The position numbers and the translations under genes are program-made. DNA of 64,000 nt from Chloroflexota bacterium (GTDB lineage Bacteria; Chloroflexota; Dehalococcoidia; Bin125). The stretch lies in the NCBI GenBank assembly GCA_009838915.1, contig VXQT01000013.1, positions 520,194-584,193 on the forward strand, written 5' to 3'. This document shows, in pieces, positions 1-11,102 of this stretch (position 1 is the first letter of the stretch; each line of letters starts with the position of its first letter). The notes beneath the pieces are model-generated. The model searched no databases, was not told the DNA's origin, and saw only the letters and a program-made list of their open reading frames with translations.

Positions 1-46
<46 letters not shown>

Positions 47-47
47 C

Positions 48-1565
48 GCCCGCCGTAGAGGATTTGCCGCTTCGGGGCTCGCGCTCGCGCTGATCGCCCT
101 GCTCGCCGGCCTCGCCGCCTTCGCGCTCAACGGTCCGACCGCCAGCGCCCAGAGCGCGGAGCTGGTCCTGGTCCGGAACAACCACACCACAGTAGCCGGC
201 AACATCGACATCACCAAGGACCGCGGCATCAGCTTCCGGACCGGTTCCAATGCAGGCGGCTACGTGCTCAGCTCGGTCGATCTATTCATGGAAGTCGGCA
301 ACCCGAACGGGACCTACCCGACGTACACCGTGGAGCTCTACAGCGACATCGCTAGCGATACCGAACCCATCGTTTCGCTTGCGACGCTCACCAACCCAGA
401 CTCGCTAATCACGGGCGCGAACCGCTTCACGAAGCCCGGCGGTTACCTCCTGGCGCCCGACACGAAATACTTCATCGCCTTCCTCGTCAGCGACAACACC
501 GGCGCCAACATCAACGCCAGGCTGCGGACGACGGCCTCCGACGATCAGCTCGGCGAGCCTGGCTGGACCATCGACAACGCCTACCGCTACAAAGAGCGGA
601 CGGATGCAATCTTTAACGATGTTTCAGCGGCGAATCGGGCGCTCCAGTTGCGGGTGAACGGTTACACCGACTTCGACACGACGCTCCCCCGGTTCCGGAG
701 CGCAGCGGTCGAACTCCGTACCCTGACGATCGACTTCAACAAGGCGCTGGACCCCGGTTCCGTACCGGCGGCCGGCGCCTTCACGGTCAAGATCAAACCG
801 GGATTCGACGGGCCCGAGGAGGAGACGATCGCGGTCTCAGGGGTCGAAATCTCGGGCAGCACTGTGACCCTCACCCTGGCGAGTTCGAGCCTGCACGGCA
901 GGACCGTGACCGTGAGCTATACCCCGCCGGACTCGCATCCGCTGCAGGACGTGATTGGCCAGTACGTGACCGAATTCACGGATCGGCGGGTGACCAACAA
1001 CGCACCTCCGAGAGGCGGCACAGCCGAGATACCGCGGCTGAAGCTCGTGAGAGGTCCGTTTGTGCGAGGGTTTTATGACTCCGAAGGACGGTACACCCGC
1101 GGGCACTTCCCGTTCCTGCGAGACGAACACGGAAATCTCGTCTTCGAAAGACGAACCGATCCCAACCGCCCCTGCGTGAGCGCGTCCTGGATTGAATCGC
1201 TCGGGCAATGGGCGTGCACCGCGGATGGGGAGCCGGCGCCTGGCACAGCCATCTCGCGGCGGATCGTGCGGGAATACGACCCGGATTCGGGGACTTACGC
1301 CCTCAAGCGGTACCCAAACGGAAACTTCGTCACCGTCCTGAGACCCGACCCCAACCACCCCTGCGCAAGCGCGACCTGGGCTCAGTCGCTCGGGCAATGG
1401 GTCTGCGCCTATGACACCTACGTAGAGCCCTCCGACTCGCAGCAGACGGGCGGCGGGACGCCAGTCGTCCATCCTGTGGATTCCGGGGCGATCATCCCCC
1501 ACCGGGGTCAGGCGGAATGCATCCCCTGGAGTCTGAACGGCCGTCCTGTAACTACATGCGAATGA
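48..1565 (+). CDS. Secreted Ig-like (SwmB-type) surface protein, 5' truncated
   Basis: The ORF track starts this at an internal GTG (264), but the frame stays open back to the poly-C tract. The extra upstream residues read as a signal peptide: basic residues, a hydrophobic run (GLALALIALLAGLAAFAL), then ASAQ-type cleavage. The start codon is therefore lost at the contig edge. The mature part has an N-terminal beta-rich domain, then a SwmB/Ig-like domain (LTIDFNKALDPGSV...) around track residues 150-245. The C-terminal part has two copies of a Cys/Trp module (DPN-[RH]-PC-x-SA-x-W, then SLGQW-x-C) spaced exactly 63 codons apart. It is probably an exported envelope protein. The ligand is unknown and no enzymatic motif is visible. 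The downstream gene, yajC, is convergent. Confidence 0.7.
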   Translation, partial: ARRRGFAASGLALALIALLAGLAAFALNGPTASAQSAELVLVRNNHTTVAGNIDITKDRGISFRTGSNAGGYVLSSVDLFMEVGNPNGTYPTYTVELYSDIASDTEPIVSLATLTNPDSLITGANRFTKPGGYLLAPDTKYFIAFLVSDNTGANINARLRTTASDDQLGEPGWTIDNAYRYKERTDAIFNDVSAANRALQLRVNGYTDFDTTLPRFRSAAVELRTLTIDFNKALDPGSVPAAGAFTVKIKPGFDGPEEETIAVSGVEISGSTVTLTLASSSLHGRTVTVSYTPPDSHPLQDVIGQYVTEFTDRRVTNNAPPRGGTAEIPRLKLVRGPFVRGFYDSEGRYTRGHFPFLRDEHGNLVFERRTDPNRPCVSASWIESLGQWACTADGEPAPGTAISRRIVREYDPDSGTYALKRYPNGNFVTVLRPDPNHPCASATWAQSLGQWVCAYDTYVEPSDSQQTGGGTPVVHPVDSGAIIPHRGQAECIPWSLNGRPVTTCE

Positions 1566-1616
1566 CCACTGCGAGCCGGGCCCACGCTCGGCGCCGCGTG
1601 TCAGCCGTGGCGGACC

Positions 1617-1919
1617 CTAACCCTCCTCCGGCTCCTCGTCCTCCGGCTCCGCCGCCTCGATCCGCTCCTCCACCGCGCCGGTGCGCGCGCGCACGACCAC
1701 GTCATCGTTCAGCCGCAGCAGCACGACCATCGGCCCGTCCTCGGGCGTTTCCACGCCCTCGACCTCGGCAATCAGGCCGCCGCGCGTCAGTACCGTGTCG
1801 CCGACTCGCAGCTCGTTCAGGTCGCGCTGGCGTCGGCGCTCCTCCGAGCGCGTCGGGCGGATAAAGAAGAGATAGAACAACGCCACGACCAGCAGCGTGA
1901 TCAGGATGACTTCCGTCAT
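1617..1919 (-). CDS. yajC: Preprotein translocase accessory subunit YajC
   Basis: 100 aa. One N-terminal transmembrane helix (about residues 4-20, ILITLLVVALFYLFFI) is followed by the conserved RP-x-R...RR-x-R-x-LNEL-x-VGD-x-V-x-T-x-GG pattern, a small beta domain and an acidic tail. YajC is the single-pass SecDF-associated subunit of the Sec translocase. It is the last gene of a leftward run (purE, def, cca, yajC) and starts 12 bp after the cca stop. No secD/secF is seen in the window. Confidence 0.93.
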   Translation of the reverse strand: MTEVILITLLVVALFYLFFIRPTRSEERRRQRDLNELRVGDTVLTRGGLIAEVEGVETPEDGPMVVLLRLNDDVVVRARTGAVEERIEAAEPEDEEPEEG

Positions 1920-1931
1920 GACGGGGAACTC

Positions 1932-3407
1932 CTAGGCAGTGGTGGAGGCCCGCGTCTCGCGTGCCTCGCGCGCCAGGCGGATGGCCATCTCGCGCGCTTC
2001 GTCGACCGCGCCGATCTCGCCGATCGCCACGGCCTCGTCAATCTTCGCACGGATCTCGCCGACGAGCGGTCCAGGGGCGAGCCCGGTGACATCCATGATC
2101 GCGTGACCGTCGAGCATGACCCCGGTCTTCGTCCGCACACGCGGCTGCCAACTGACGATCCGGGCGACGCGCGCGGCATAGGCCGGCCATCGAGGCAGCA
2201 GCGCGTCAGCGCCGGCCGTCGCCAACGAGTCGGCGAGAAACAGCCAGCAGAGCGGCGCGACGGCCTCGCCCAGCGAAGCGTGGAATCGATGCAGCGCCCG
2301 ATCGGTCGGCATCTGGCCGGGAGCGTTCACCTGACCCGGCCGGAGATGCTGCTCGATCAGTAACTCGACCTGGCTGATCGTCCCGGAGGGAAGCCGAAGC
2401 TCGACCAGTCGACTTCGAGCCATCTGCGCCCCCAGCTCCGAGTGACCGTAGAAGTGAGTCGATCCGTCGGCGTCGACCGTCCGAGTGCCGGGCTTGCCGA
2501 TGTCGTGCAGCAGTGTCGCCAGGCGCAGCGGCACGCGCCAGGCATCGAGCGCAGACCGGATGCCGGGCGTCGAGAGGAGCGGTTCCAGTTCACGCCGAAT
2601 GGCCGATGCTCGCAGCGAACGAGGGCTGTCACAAGCGGTCAATCGCACAATCCAGCGCACGGAGTCGAGTTGATGCCGGAACACGTCGCGCCGATGGACG
2701 GGGCGCTGATCGACGCCGCGCCCGAGCGCAAGCTCTGGGAACAGCCGATCCAGCAGCCCGCTCTGCTCGAGCCGGCGCAGCGCCCAGGGCAGGCGGTCGC
2801 TCTCGAAGATGCGCCGCAACTCGTCCCAGCGCCGCTCGGCGGCAGCACGGTCGATCAGCGCGGCGTCACGGCGGATCGCCGCGCGCAACTCGGCGTCGGG
2901 ACGCCAGCCGCCTTCCGCTTCCAGGCGCACAGCCCGCAGCATCCGCAAGGGATCGTCCCTGAGCGCGCCGTGCGTCACGAACCGCAGCGTCCTGCTCGCC
3001 ACATCGCTGCGGCCGCCGTGCGGATCGATCAGCGATCCGGCGATTCTGCCGCAGCGGAACTCGGACAGCGGCACGGCCATCGCATTTGCGGTGAAGTCCC
3101 TGCGCCGCAGATCGCGTTCGATGTCGCCGTCGGGCAAGTCCCAGACATCGATCTGGCCGTCCGACAACGGAATCCGCCACACATTGAAGTGGGAGCTGAT
3201 CCTGGACGCCCGCGCGCCCAACGCCTCACCTGCTCGTCGCGTCCACGCCTCCGCACCCCCGACTGCGAGATCGATGTCGAAGCGGTCGTGTGAGTCGCCG
3301 GCCAGCGCATCCCGCACCGCGCCGCCGACAACCCAGACTCCGTCCGCGTCCAGCGTCGACACCGCCTTCGCCGCCTCAGGCGTCATCGGAATCGTCGTCT
3401 TCCTCAT
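1932..3407 (-). CDS. cca: CCA-adding tRNA nucleotidyltransferase / poly(A) polymerase family with HD domain
   Basis: 491 aa. The N-terminal nucleotidyltransferase fold shows VGGAVRDAL, the metal-binding DIDLAVGG and the RRRDFTANAMAV motif. Next come the helical RNA-binding neck (DDPLRMLRAVRLEAEGG) and a C-terminal HD phosphohydrolase-like domain (LLHDIGKPGT, FYGHSELG). It adds or repairs the 3' CCA of tRNAs; a poly(A) polymerase role cannot be excluded from sequence. The annotated start overlaps the end of def by 32 bp. An in-frame ATG seven codons later (3386) would shrink the overlap to 11 bp. It is co-directional with def and yajC. Confidence 0.9.
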   Translation of the reverse strand: MRKTTIPMTPEAAKAVSTLDADGVWVVGGAVRDALAGDSHDRFDIDLAVGGAEAWTRRAGEALGARASRISSHFNVWRIPLSDGQIDVWDLPDGDIERDLRRRDFTANAMAVPLSEFRCGRIAGSLIDPHGGRSDVASRTLRFVTHGALRDDPLRMLRAVRLEAEGGWRPDAELRAAIRRDAALIDRAAAERRWDELRRIFESDRLPWALRRLEQSGLLDRLFPELALGRGVDQRPVHRRDVFRHQLDSVRWIVRLTACDSPRSLRASAIRRELEPLLSTPGIRSALDAWRVPLRLATLLHDIGKPGTRTVDADGSTHFYGHSELGAQMARSRLVELRLPSGTISQVELLIEQHLRPGQVNAPGQMPTDRALHRFHASLGEAVAPLCWLFLADSLATAGADALLPRWPAYAARVARIVSWQPRVRTKTGVMLDGHAIMDVTGLAPGPLVGEIRAKIDEAVAIGEIGAVDEAREMAIRLAREARETRASTTA

Positions 3408-3894
3408 CCGCCGTCATCTCGTCCAGCGTCCAGAGTTGATCGATAGACGGCACGTGGTCGATGTAGACACGCCCGTTGATGTGATCGATCTCGTGCTCCA
3501 GGCACTGGGCGAGCAGGTCGTCCTCGGCCCGCACGCGGATCTCGCGTCCCGAGATGTCCTGCGCCTTGGCCAGGACTCGGCTTGAGCGCGTCACGCGCCC
3601 GCGATATCCGGGCACACTCAGACAGCCCTCGATCAGTTCCCGCTCCCCGCTGCGCTTGACAACCTCGGGATTGACCATGACGAACGGTCGCTCTCCCGGC
3701 ATCCCGATCACCACCACGCGCAGTCCGACGCCGATCTGCGGCGCCGCGATGCCGACGCCCTGGGCGGCGTTCATCGAATCGATCATGTCCGCCACCAACG
3801 CTCTGAGAGACGCGTCGAAGTTGCGCACGCGCCGGGCCGGTTCGCGCAGCACACCGGCGTCTCGGGGAAGCGTGGTGATTCGGTGGACGGCCAT
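3376..3894 (-). CDS. def: Peptide deformylase
   Basis: 172 aa, the usual bacterial length. All three PDF motifs are present: GVGIAAPQ (46-53), EGCLS with metal ligand C91, and HEIDH with H134, E135 and H138. It removes the formyl group from the N-terminal Met of nascent proteins in the cytosol using Fe2+/Zn2+. A short acidic C-terminal tail (ADEEDDDSDDA) is unusual but probably neutral. It lies 20 bp after the purE stop in the same leftward run. Confidence 0.96.
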   Translation of the reverse strand: MAVHRITTLPRDAGVLREPARRVRNFDASLRALVADMIDSMNAAQGVGIAAPQIGVGLRVVVIGMPGERPFVMVNPEVVKRSGERELIEGCLSVPGYRGRVTRSSRVLAKAQDISGREIRVRAEDDLLAQCLEHEIDHINGRVYIDHVPSIDQLWTLDEMTADEEDDDSDDA

Positions 3895-3914
3895 CGCACT
3901 GCGACTCGGTCGAC

Positions 3915-4412
3915 TCAGTCCAGCGTGGGATGCGGCTGGCTGAGCTGTTCCGCTGCCCGCTGTGCGCTGTCCCGTGCAACTGCGTCTGCAATCGCCGGAT
4001 CGGACAACGCGAGGATGCGGCCGGCCAGCAACGCCGCATTGACCGCGCCGGTGCGCCCAATCGCGACTGTAGCGACGGGCACGCCGCGCGGCATCTGCGC
4101 CATCGAGAGCAGCGAGTCGAGTCCGTCGGTGGCCCAGCCCTTGACCGGCACGCCGATCACCGGGATCGGCGTCTTGGCCGCGACCGCGCCGGGCAGCGCC
4201 GCCGCGCCGCCGGCCGCGGCGATGATCACCTTGATTCCTCGGCCCTGCGCCTCGGCCGCATACTCAGCCGTCTCGTCGGGTGTGCGGTGCGCGGATAGCA
4301 CTCGCGCCTCCCAGGAAATGCCCAGCGACTCCAACGTTGAGGCCGTGTTCTTGATCGTCTCCCAGTCCGAGTGCGAACCCATCATCACACCGACCAGCGG
4401 TCCGTCCGTCAT
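3915..4412 (-). CDS. purE: N5-carboxyaminoimidazole ribonucleotide mutase (PurE)
   Basis: 165 aa from the ATG at 4412. The ORF track begins 23 codons earlier, which would run into the divergent leuS promoter region and add an unmatched extension. Class I PurE motifs are visible: GSHSDW for substrate phosphate, SAHRTP with the catalytic His, and AGGAAALPG. The family usually has AGGAAHLPG, so the second His of that loop is Ala here. It converts N5-CAIR to CAIR in purine synthesis. No purK is adjacent. Confidence 0.92.
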   Translation of the reverse strand: MTDGPLVGVMMGSHSDWETIKNTASTLESLGISWEARVLSAHRTPDETAEYAAEAQGRGIKVIIAAAGGAAALPGAVAAKTPIPVIGVPVKGWATDGLDSLLSMAQMPRGVPVATVAIGRTGAVNAALLAGRILALSDPAIADAVARDSAQRAAEQLSQPHPTLD

Positions 4413-4483
4413 ACCGTTATCTTCCCTTCTCCAGGCAGTGCATCTGGCTCTGTGCACACGATACCCCCGTGTAATCTGCAAGC

Positions 4484-6955
<2,472 letters not shown>

Positions 6956-7024
6956 AAGCCGGGAGCTCCTCCCATTAGGAGAGGTCCTGGAAGACACGAC
7001 AGGTATCCGCGGACGGCAAGACCC

Positions 7025-7840
7025 GTGGTCCAACTCAGACTTCCGGCGTATGAAGGCCCTCTCGATCTCCTGTTGGAACTGATCGAGTCGCACCAACTCG
7101 ACATCTCCGAGTTGTCGCTGGCGGAGGTTGCCGATCAGTACCTCGCCCAGGTCGCGGCGATGAAGCCGCCGGAGGGTGAGCTCAGCCCGGCGCAGGCCGA
7201 CGCCCTGGCCGCCTTCATCAGCATTGGCGGACGGCTGGTCCTGATCAAGGCGCGCCAGCTCTTGCCTCCTGCCGAAGAGTCGGAGGCAGACGACGACTCC
7301 TTCAACGACGCGCGCGAGCTCGTCGAAATGGCGCAGGCGTACAGGAGATATCGGGACGGCATCGACCAACTGGGAGAACGGGACCGCGCGCAGGAACGGT
7401 CGTATCCGCCGATCACGGCACCGCCCGTAGACCGGCCGCTGCCGCTCGGCATGTCGGACAATGTCACGCTGGACGCCCTCGCGAGAATCGCGCAGGAAGT
7501 CCTCGAGCGCGCGGCAGAACGTGAAGCGCAAGAAACGATTGCTCACGACGCCGCCATCGAGCGCCAGCGGGTTACGGTGCGAGAGCGAGCCGCCGACTTG
7601 CGTGCGAGGCTGCTGAGCGGCCACGCCGTCTCATTCCGGCAGTGGATCGCCGATGCACAATCGCGTCTTGAACTGATTGTCTCCTTCATGGCCGTGCTCG
7701 AACTGCACAAGTCGCTCGCGATTGAGATCGAACAGGACGCCGATTACGAGGACATCCTGATCACTGAACTGCCGGGCGCGCCGCCGTCAGCCTGGGCGCC
7801 GGCGGGGACCAGCACGAATGACGGCGAAGAGCAGGACTAG
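7025..7840 (+). CDS. scpA: Segregation and condensation protein A
   Basis: 271 aa, probable GTG start. The N-terminus (LPAYEGPLDLLLELIESHQLDI) is the ScpA kleisin signature that binds the SMC neck. The C-terminal winged helix (SRLELIVSFMAVLELHK) binds the SMC head. It acts with Smc and ScpB in chromosome condensation. The usual partner scpB does not follow; ribF does, 64 bp downstream, so scpB must be elsewhere. Confidence 0.92.
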   Translation: MVQLRLPAYEGPLDLLLELIESHQLDISELSLAEVADQYLAQVAAMKPPEGELSPAQADALAAFISIGGRLVLIKARQLLPPAEESEADDDSFNDARELVEMAQAYRRYRDGIDQLGERDRAQERSYPPITAPPVDRPLPLGMSDNVTLDALARIAQEVLERAAEREAQETIAHDAAIERQRVTVRERAADLRARLLSGHAVSFRQWIADAQSRLELIVSFMAVLELHKSLAIEIEQDADYEDILITELPGAPPSAWAPAGTSTNDGEEQD

Positions 7841-7904
7841 TGGGGCCTGCTGATACGCTGAAACTCCTCCAGACCTCCCGTGCCAGTGGGAAGGGCCGAG
7901 CTTC

Positions 7905-8861
7905 GTGGTCACCGAGTTGGCTCGCGGGGAGCTGCGTAGAGCGGCGCTGGGCCGACCGACCGCGCTGACGATCGGCGTCTTTGACGGGGTCCACCGAGGT
8001 CACCAGGCCGTGCTCAAGCACGTCGTCGAGAGCGCCGCGAGGCACGGTCTCGCTTCCGCGGCGATCACGTTCCATCCCCATCCAAGACAGGTGCTCAGAC
8101 CCGACCTGACGACCGAGTACGTCACCTCGCTCGAAGACCGGCTTTCGCTGATCATGCAGACCGGCCTCGACGCCGTGGCCACCGTCTCGTTCACATCCGA
8201 ATTCTCGCTCACCGACGCCGGCGATTTCGTGCGCATGCTCGTCGATGAGTTTCAACTTGCGCGGTTGATCATTGGCGAAGACTTCGCCCTCGGTCGGCAG
8301 CGGGGTGGCGACCTCGAAACGCTCAGGGCGCTCGGAGCGGAACTCGGATACGAGGTCGAGGTGGTCGAGCTGTTGACCAGCGACTCTACCGACAAGGTGT
8401 CTTCGACTGAGATACGGGACGCGCTCAATCAGGGTGCGGTCGAGCGGGTCGGGGAACTGCTCGGTCGGCGCTACTCGCTGCACGGACCGGTTGTGTACGG
8501 GTTCGAGCGGGGCCGCACGATCGGTTTCGCTACAGCCAACGTGGCGATCGGCAACGATCGCTCGATCCCCGCGCCGGGCGTCTATGCCACGATCGCCCAT
8601 CTCCAATCCGGTCCCGCTCCATCTGTGACCAACATCGGCGTGCGACCGACCTTTGACGACGGCGGCGGACTCTCGATTGAGTGCCACATCATCGACTTCG
8701 ATCAGGACATCTACGGGACCGACCTGCGCGTAGAATTCGTCCAACGGCTGCGCGGCGAGCGCAAGTTTGACGGCATTGACGCGCTGGTCGAGCAGATCGG
8801 CAAAGATCGCGACGTGGCCCGCGAACTCCTGGCCGCCATGTCCATCGGAACGCAAGCATGA
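7905..8861 (+). CDS. ribF: Bifunctional riboflavin kinase / FAD synthetase
   Basis: 318 aa, GTG start with an AAGGG upstream. The N-terminal FAD synthetase (nucleotidyltransferase) domain shows GVFDGVHRGH and TFHPHP. A later SSTEIRDAL motif leads to the C-terminal riboflavin kinase domain (GFERGRTIGFATANV, then TNIGVRPTF). It phosphorylates riboflavin to FMN and adenylates FMN to FAD. Flavin supply suits the LLM oxidoreductase nearby, although the gene is housekeeping. It overlaps tyrS by 4 bp (ATGA). Confidence 0.96.
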   Translation: MVTELARGELRRAALGRPTALTIGVFDGVHRGHQAVLKHVVESAARHGLASAAITFHPHPRQVLRPDLTTEYVTSLEDRLSLIMQTGLDAVATVSFTSEFSLTDAGDFVRMLVDEFQLARLIIGEDFALGRQRGGDLETLRALGAELGYEVEVVELLTSDSTDKVSSTEIRDALNQGAVERVGELLGRRYSLHGPVVYGFERGRTIGFATANVAIGNDRSIPAPGVYATIAHLQSGPAPSVTNIGVRPTFDDGGGLSIECHIIDFDQDIYGTDLRVEFVQRLRGERKFDGIDALVEQIGKDRDVARELLAAMSIGTQA

Positions 8862-10120
8862 GCCAGCAAATCCCAACCGAGATCGCCGCCGAGGTCGAGC
8901 GTCAGCACGCGCTGATCATGCGCGGTACCGCCTACGGCGACGAGGGCACGCGTCGAACAATGGACCGCGAACTGCGGACTCGGCTGACCGAGTCGCTGAT
9001 GGAAGACCGGCCCCTGCGCGTCTATCTCGGCGTCGACCCGACGTCGCCTGACCTGCATATCGGCCACTGCGTCACGCTGCGCAAGCTGGCGCTGTTCCAG
9101 CAACTCGGACACCAGTCGATCCTGCTGATCGGCGACTTCACCGGGCTGGTCGGTGATCCGTCAGACAAGGATTCGCTGCGTCCGATGCAGGCGGCCGAGA
9201 TCCTCAATCGCAACGCCGAGACCTACCAGGATCAGGCATTCAAGCTGCTCGATCCCGACCGCACCGAGGTGCGCCGCAACAGCGAGTGGCTCGGCGAGAT
9301 GTCCTTCGGCGACGTGATCCACCTGGCCTCGAATTTCACGGTCCAGCAGTTCAGGGAGCGCGACACATTCAAGAACCGGCTTGACGGCGGACAACCCGTC
9401 TACGTGCACGAGTTCATGTACGGCTTGATGCAGGGCTACGACGCCGTCGCGCTCGAGGCGGACATCCAGCTCGGCGGCACCGAACAGACCTTCAACATCA
9501 TGTGCGGCCGCACCCTGCAGGAGCGGCAGGAACAGAGTCCGCAGGTGGCGATCCTGACGCCGATCCTGGTCGGCACTGACGGCACCCAGCGCATGTCCAA
9601 GAGCACCGGCAACTACATCGGTATGGACGAACCGCCCAACGACCAGTACGGCAAGGCGATGTCGATTCCCGACGACGTGATTGTCCGCTTCTTCGACTAT
9701 GGCACAAACCTCGCCGACGACGAAGTCGACCAGATCGAAGCCGACCTGAACTCGGGCAAGCTCAAGCCCATGGACGCCAAGCGCCAACTCGCTCGAAGCG
9801 TCGTCGCCGAGTGGCACGGCGACGATGCCGCCCAGGAGGCCGAGACACAATGGACCCGAACCTTCTCCCAGCGCAACGTCCCCGACGACATTCCCGACGC
9901 CCCGATTGATTTCGCCGGCACAGAAGCCGTCGAAGTCGCCCTTCCGGTCCTCCTTCACGACATCGGCGCCGCCGCCAGCCGGGCCGAAGCCAAACGCCTC
10001 GTCTCGCAGGGCGCCGTTCGCATCGACGATGAGGTGATCGAAGCTCAGAGTGTGGAGATCAGAGTCGGAGCAGTCCTCCGAGTTGGCCGGCGCAAGTGGT
10101 ACCGGATTGTCGCTTCCTGA
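8858..10120 (+). CDS. tyrS: Tyrosyl-tRNA synthetase
   Basis: 420 aa class Ic synthetase. HIGH lies at 67-70 within DLHIGHCVTL and the KMSKS-equivalent RMSKS at 245-249. A C-terminal S4 RNA-binding domain is visible (SRAEAKRLVSQGAVRIDDE). It charges tRNA-Tyr. Its ATG overlaps the ribF stop, so the pair is translationally coupled. The following MBL gene lies 61 bp on; the longer track ORF for that gene overlaps tyrS only because of a poor start choice. Confidence 0.97.
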   Translation: MSQQIPTEIAAEVERQHALIMRGTAYGDEGTRRTMDRELRTRLTESLMEDRPLRVYLGVDPTSPDLHIGHCVTLRKLALFQQLGHQSILLIGDFTGLVGDPSDKDSLRPMQAAEILNRNAETYQDQAFKLLDPDRTEVRRNSEWLGEMSFGDVIHLASNFTVQQFRERDTFKNRLDGGQPVYVHEFMYGLMQGYDAVALEADIQLGGTEQTFNIMCGRTLQERQEQSPQVAILTPILVGTDGTQRMSKSTGNYIGMDEPPNDQYGKAMSIPDDVIVRFFDYGTNLADDEVDQIEADLNSGKLKPMDAKRQLARSVVAEWHGDDAAQEAETQWTRTFSQRNVPDDIPDAPIDFAGTEAVEVALPVLLHDIGAAASRAEAKRLVSQGAVRIDDEVIEAQSVEIRVGAVLRVGRRKWYRIVAS

Positions 10121-10181
10121 AACATCGGCTTCAGACGCTCCCGACCCACTACCCTCCGACCCACAAGCATCGGAGGCCAAC

Positions 10182-11102
10182 ATGACCGTCACCCTCGACT
10201 GGCTTGGTTGCGCGACATTTCGACTCCAGGTCGACGACACCGTGATCATGCTCGACGCCTACATCGACCGCGTGCCGCTCGCCCCCGATGTCGGCCTGAC
10301 GGCAGCGGACATCTCCCGCGCCGACGCCGTCCTCGTCGGACACTCCCACTTCGACCACATCGCCGGCGCCGAAGTGATCGCCGCCAACACCGGGGCGCCG
10401 GTGGTCGGTTCCAATGAATCCGCCCGAGTCCTGCTCGAGGCCGGAATCTCGGAAGACCAACTGCTGCGCTCACAGGGAGGCGAGCGCCACCGGATCTCGA
10501 AGGACGTCACGGTCGAGGTCTTCCCCAGCTTGCACTCCTGCATCTGGACCCAGGCCTCCTGGAGTCCCGGCGAGATTCTGCTCGGCCAGTACGGCCTGAC
10601 TGAGGAAGAACGCTGGGGCGGACGGCGAACAGTCGACATCGGCGGCTCGCTGGAAGCGCGCACGCAGGAGATGGGACCCGAAGCGCAGACGCAGATGACC
10701 GATCATCTCGCATCCTGCCTCGGCTCCAACGACACCGGCGGCGCGCTCGCCTACCTGATCGACACGCCTTACGGCTCGATCTTCTACCACGACACCTCCG
10801 GCTGCTGGACCGGCGTCGTCCAGAACATGCGCCCCGACGTGGCAATCGTCGCGATGGCCGGACGGCCCAACATTGACGGCGAGCCGATTCAAGGCTCGCT
10901 CGCACAGTTCGTCGGGCGGATGTCGGACATGCTCCGTGCGCCGCGGATCGTGCTCGGACACCACGACGACTGGATGCCGCCGATGACCCACGACATGACC
11001 GGCCCCGGCGCGCTCGCGCCGGTCAAGAACGAGCTCAATCACGTCGCCCCGCGCTCCGAGCTGCTCGACATCCCGCTCGGCGGACGGATCGGCCTCTACT
11101 GA
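10182..11102 (+). CDS. Metallo-beta-lactamase-fold hydrolase (UlaG/NAPE-PLD-like)
   Basis: 306 aa from the ATG at 10182, which has a good GGAGG five bases upstream. The track's 350-aa version starts inside tyrS and adds a low-complexity N-terminus. The metal-binding motif is GHSHFDHIAG. Further conserved histidines lie in SLHSC, FYHDTSGCW and LGHHDDW. The family hydrolyses varied phosphodiester, lactone or thioester substrates; the substrate here cannot be named. The stop overlaps the next ATG (TGATG), so it is coupled to the LLM oxidoreductase. Confidence 0.8.
   Translation: MTVTLDWLGCATFRLQVDDTVIMLDAYIDRVPLAPDVGLTAADISRADAVLVGHSHFDHIAGAEVIAANTGAPVVGSNESARVLLEAGISEDQLLRSQGGERHRISKDVTVEVFPSLHSCIWTQASWSPGEILLGQYGLTEEERWGGRRTVDIGGSLEARTQEMGPEAQTQMTDHLASCLGSNDTGGALAYLIDTPYGSIFYHDTSGCWTGVVQNMRPDVAIVAMAGRPNIDGEPIQGSLAQFVGRMSDMLRAPRIVLGHHDDWMPPMTHDMTGPGALAPVKNELNHVAPRSELLDIPLGGRIGLY

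Noticed and set aside
264-1565. GTG at 264 as the start of the first gene
   Set aside because: The same frame continues upstream with a full signal peptide; the GTG is internal.
2442-3293. Long plus-strand ORF opposite cca
   Set aside because: Antisense shadow typical of high-GC DNA; low-complexity protein without motifs.
7761-8876. 371-aa minus-strand ORF opposite ribF
   Set aside because: Shadow of ribF; no domain, and ribF motifs are unambiguous.
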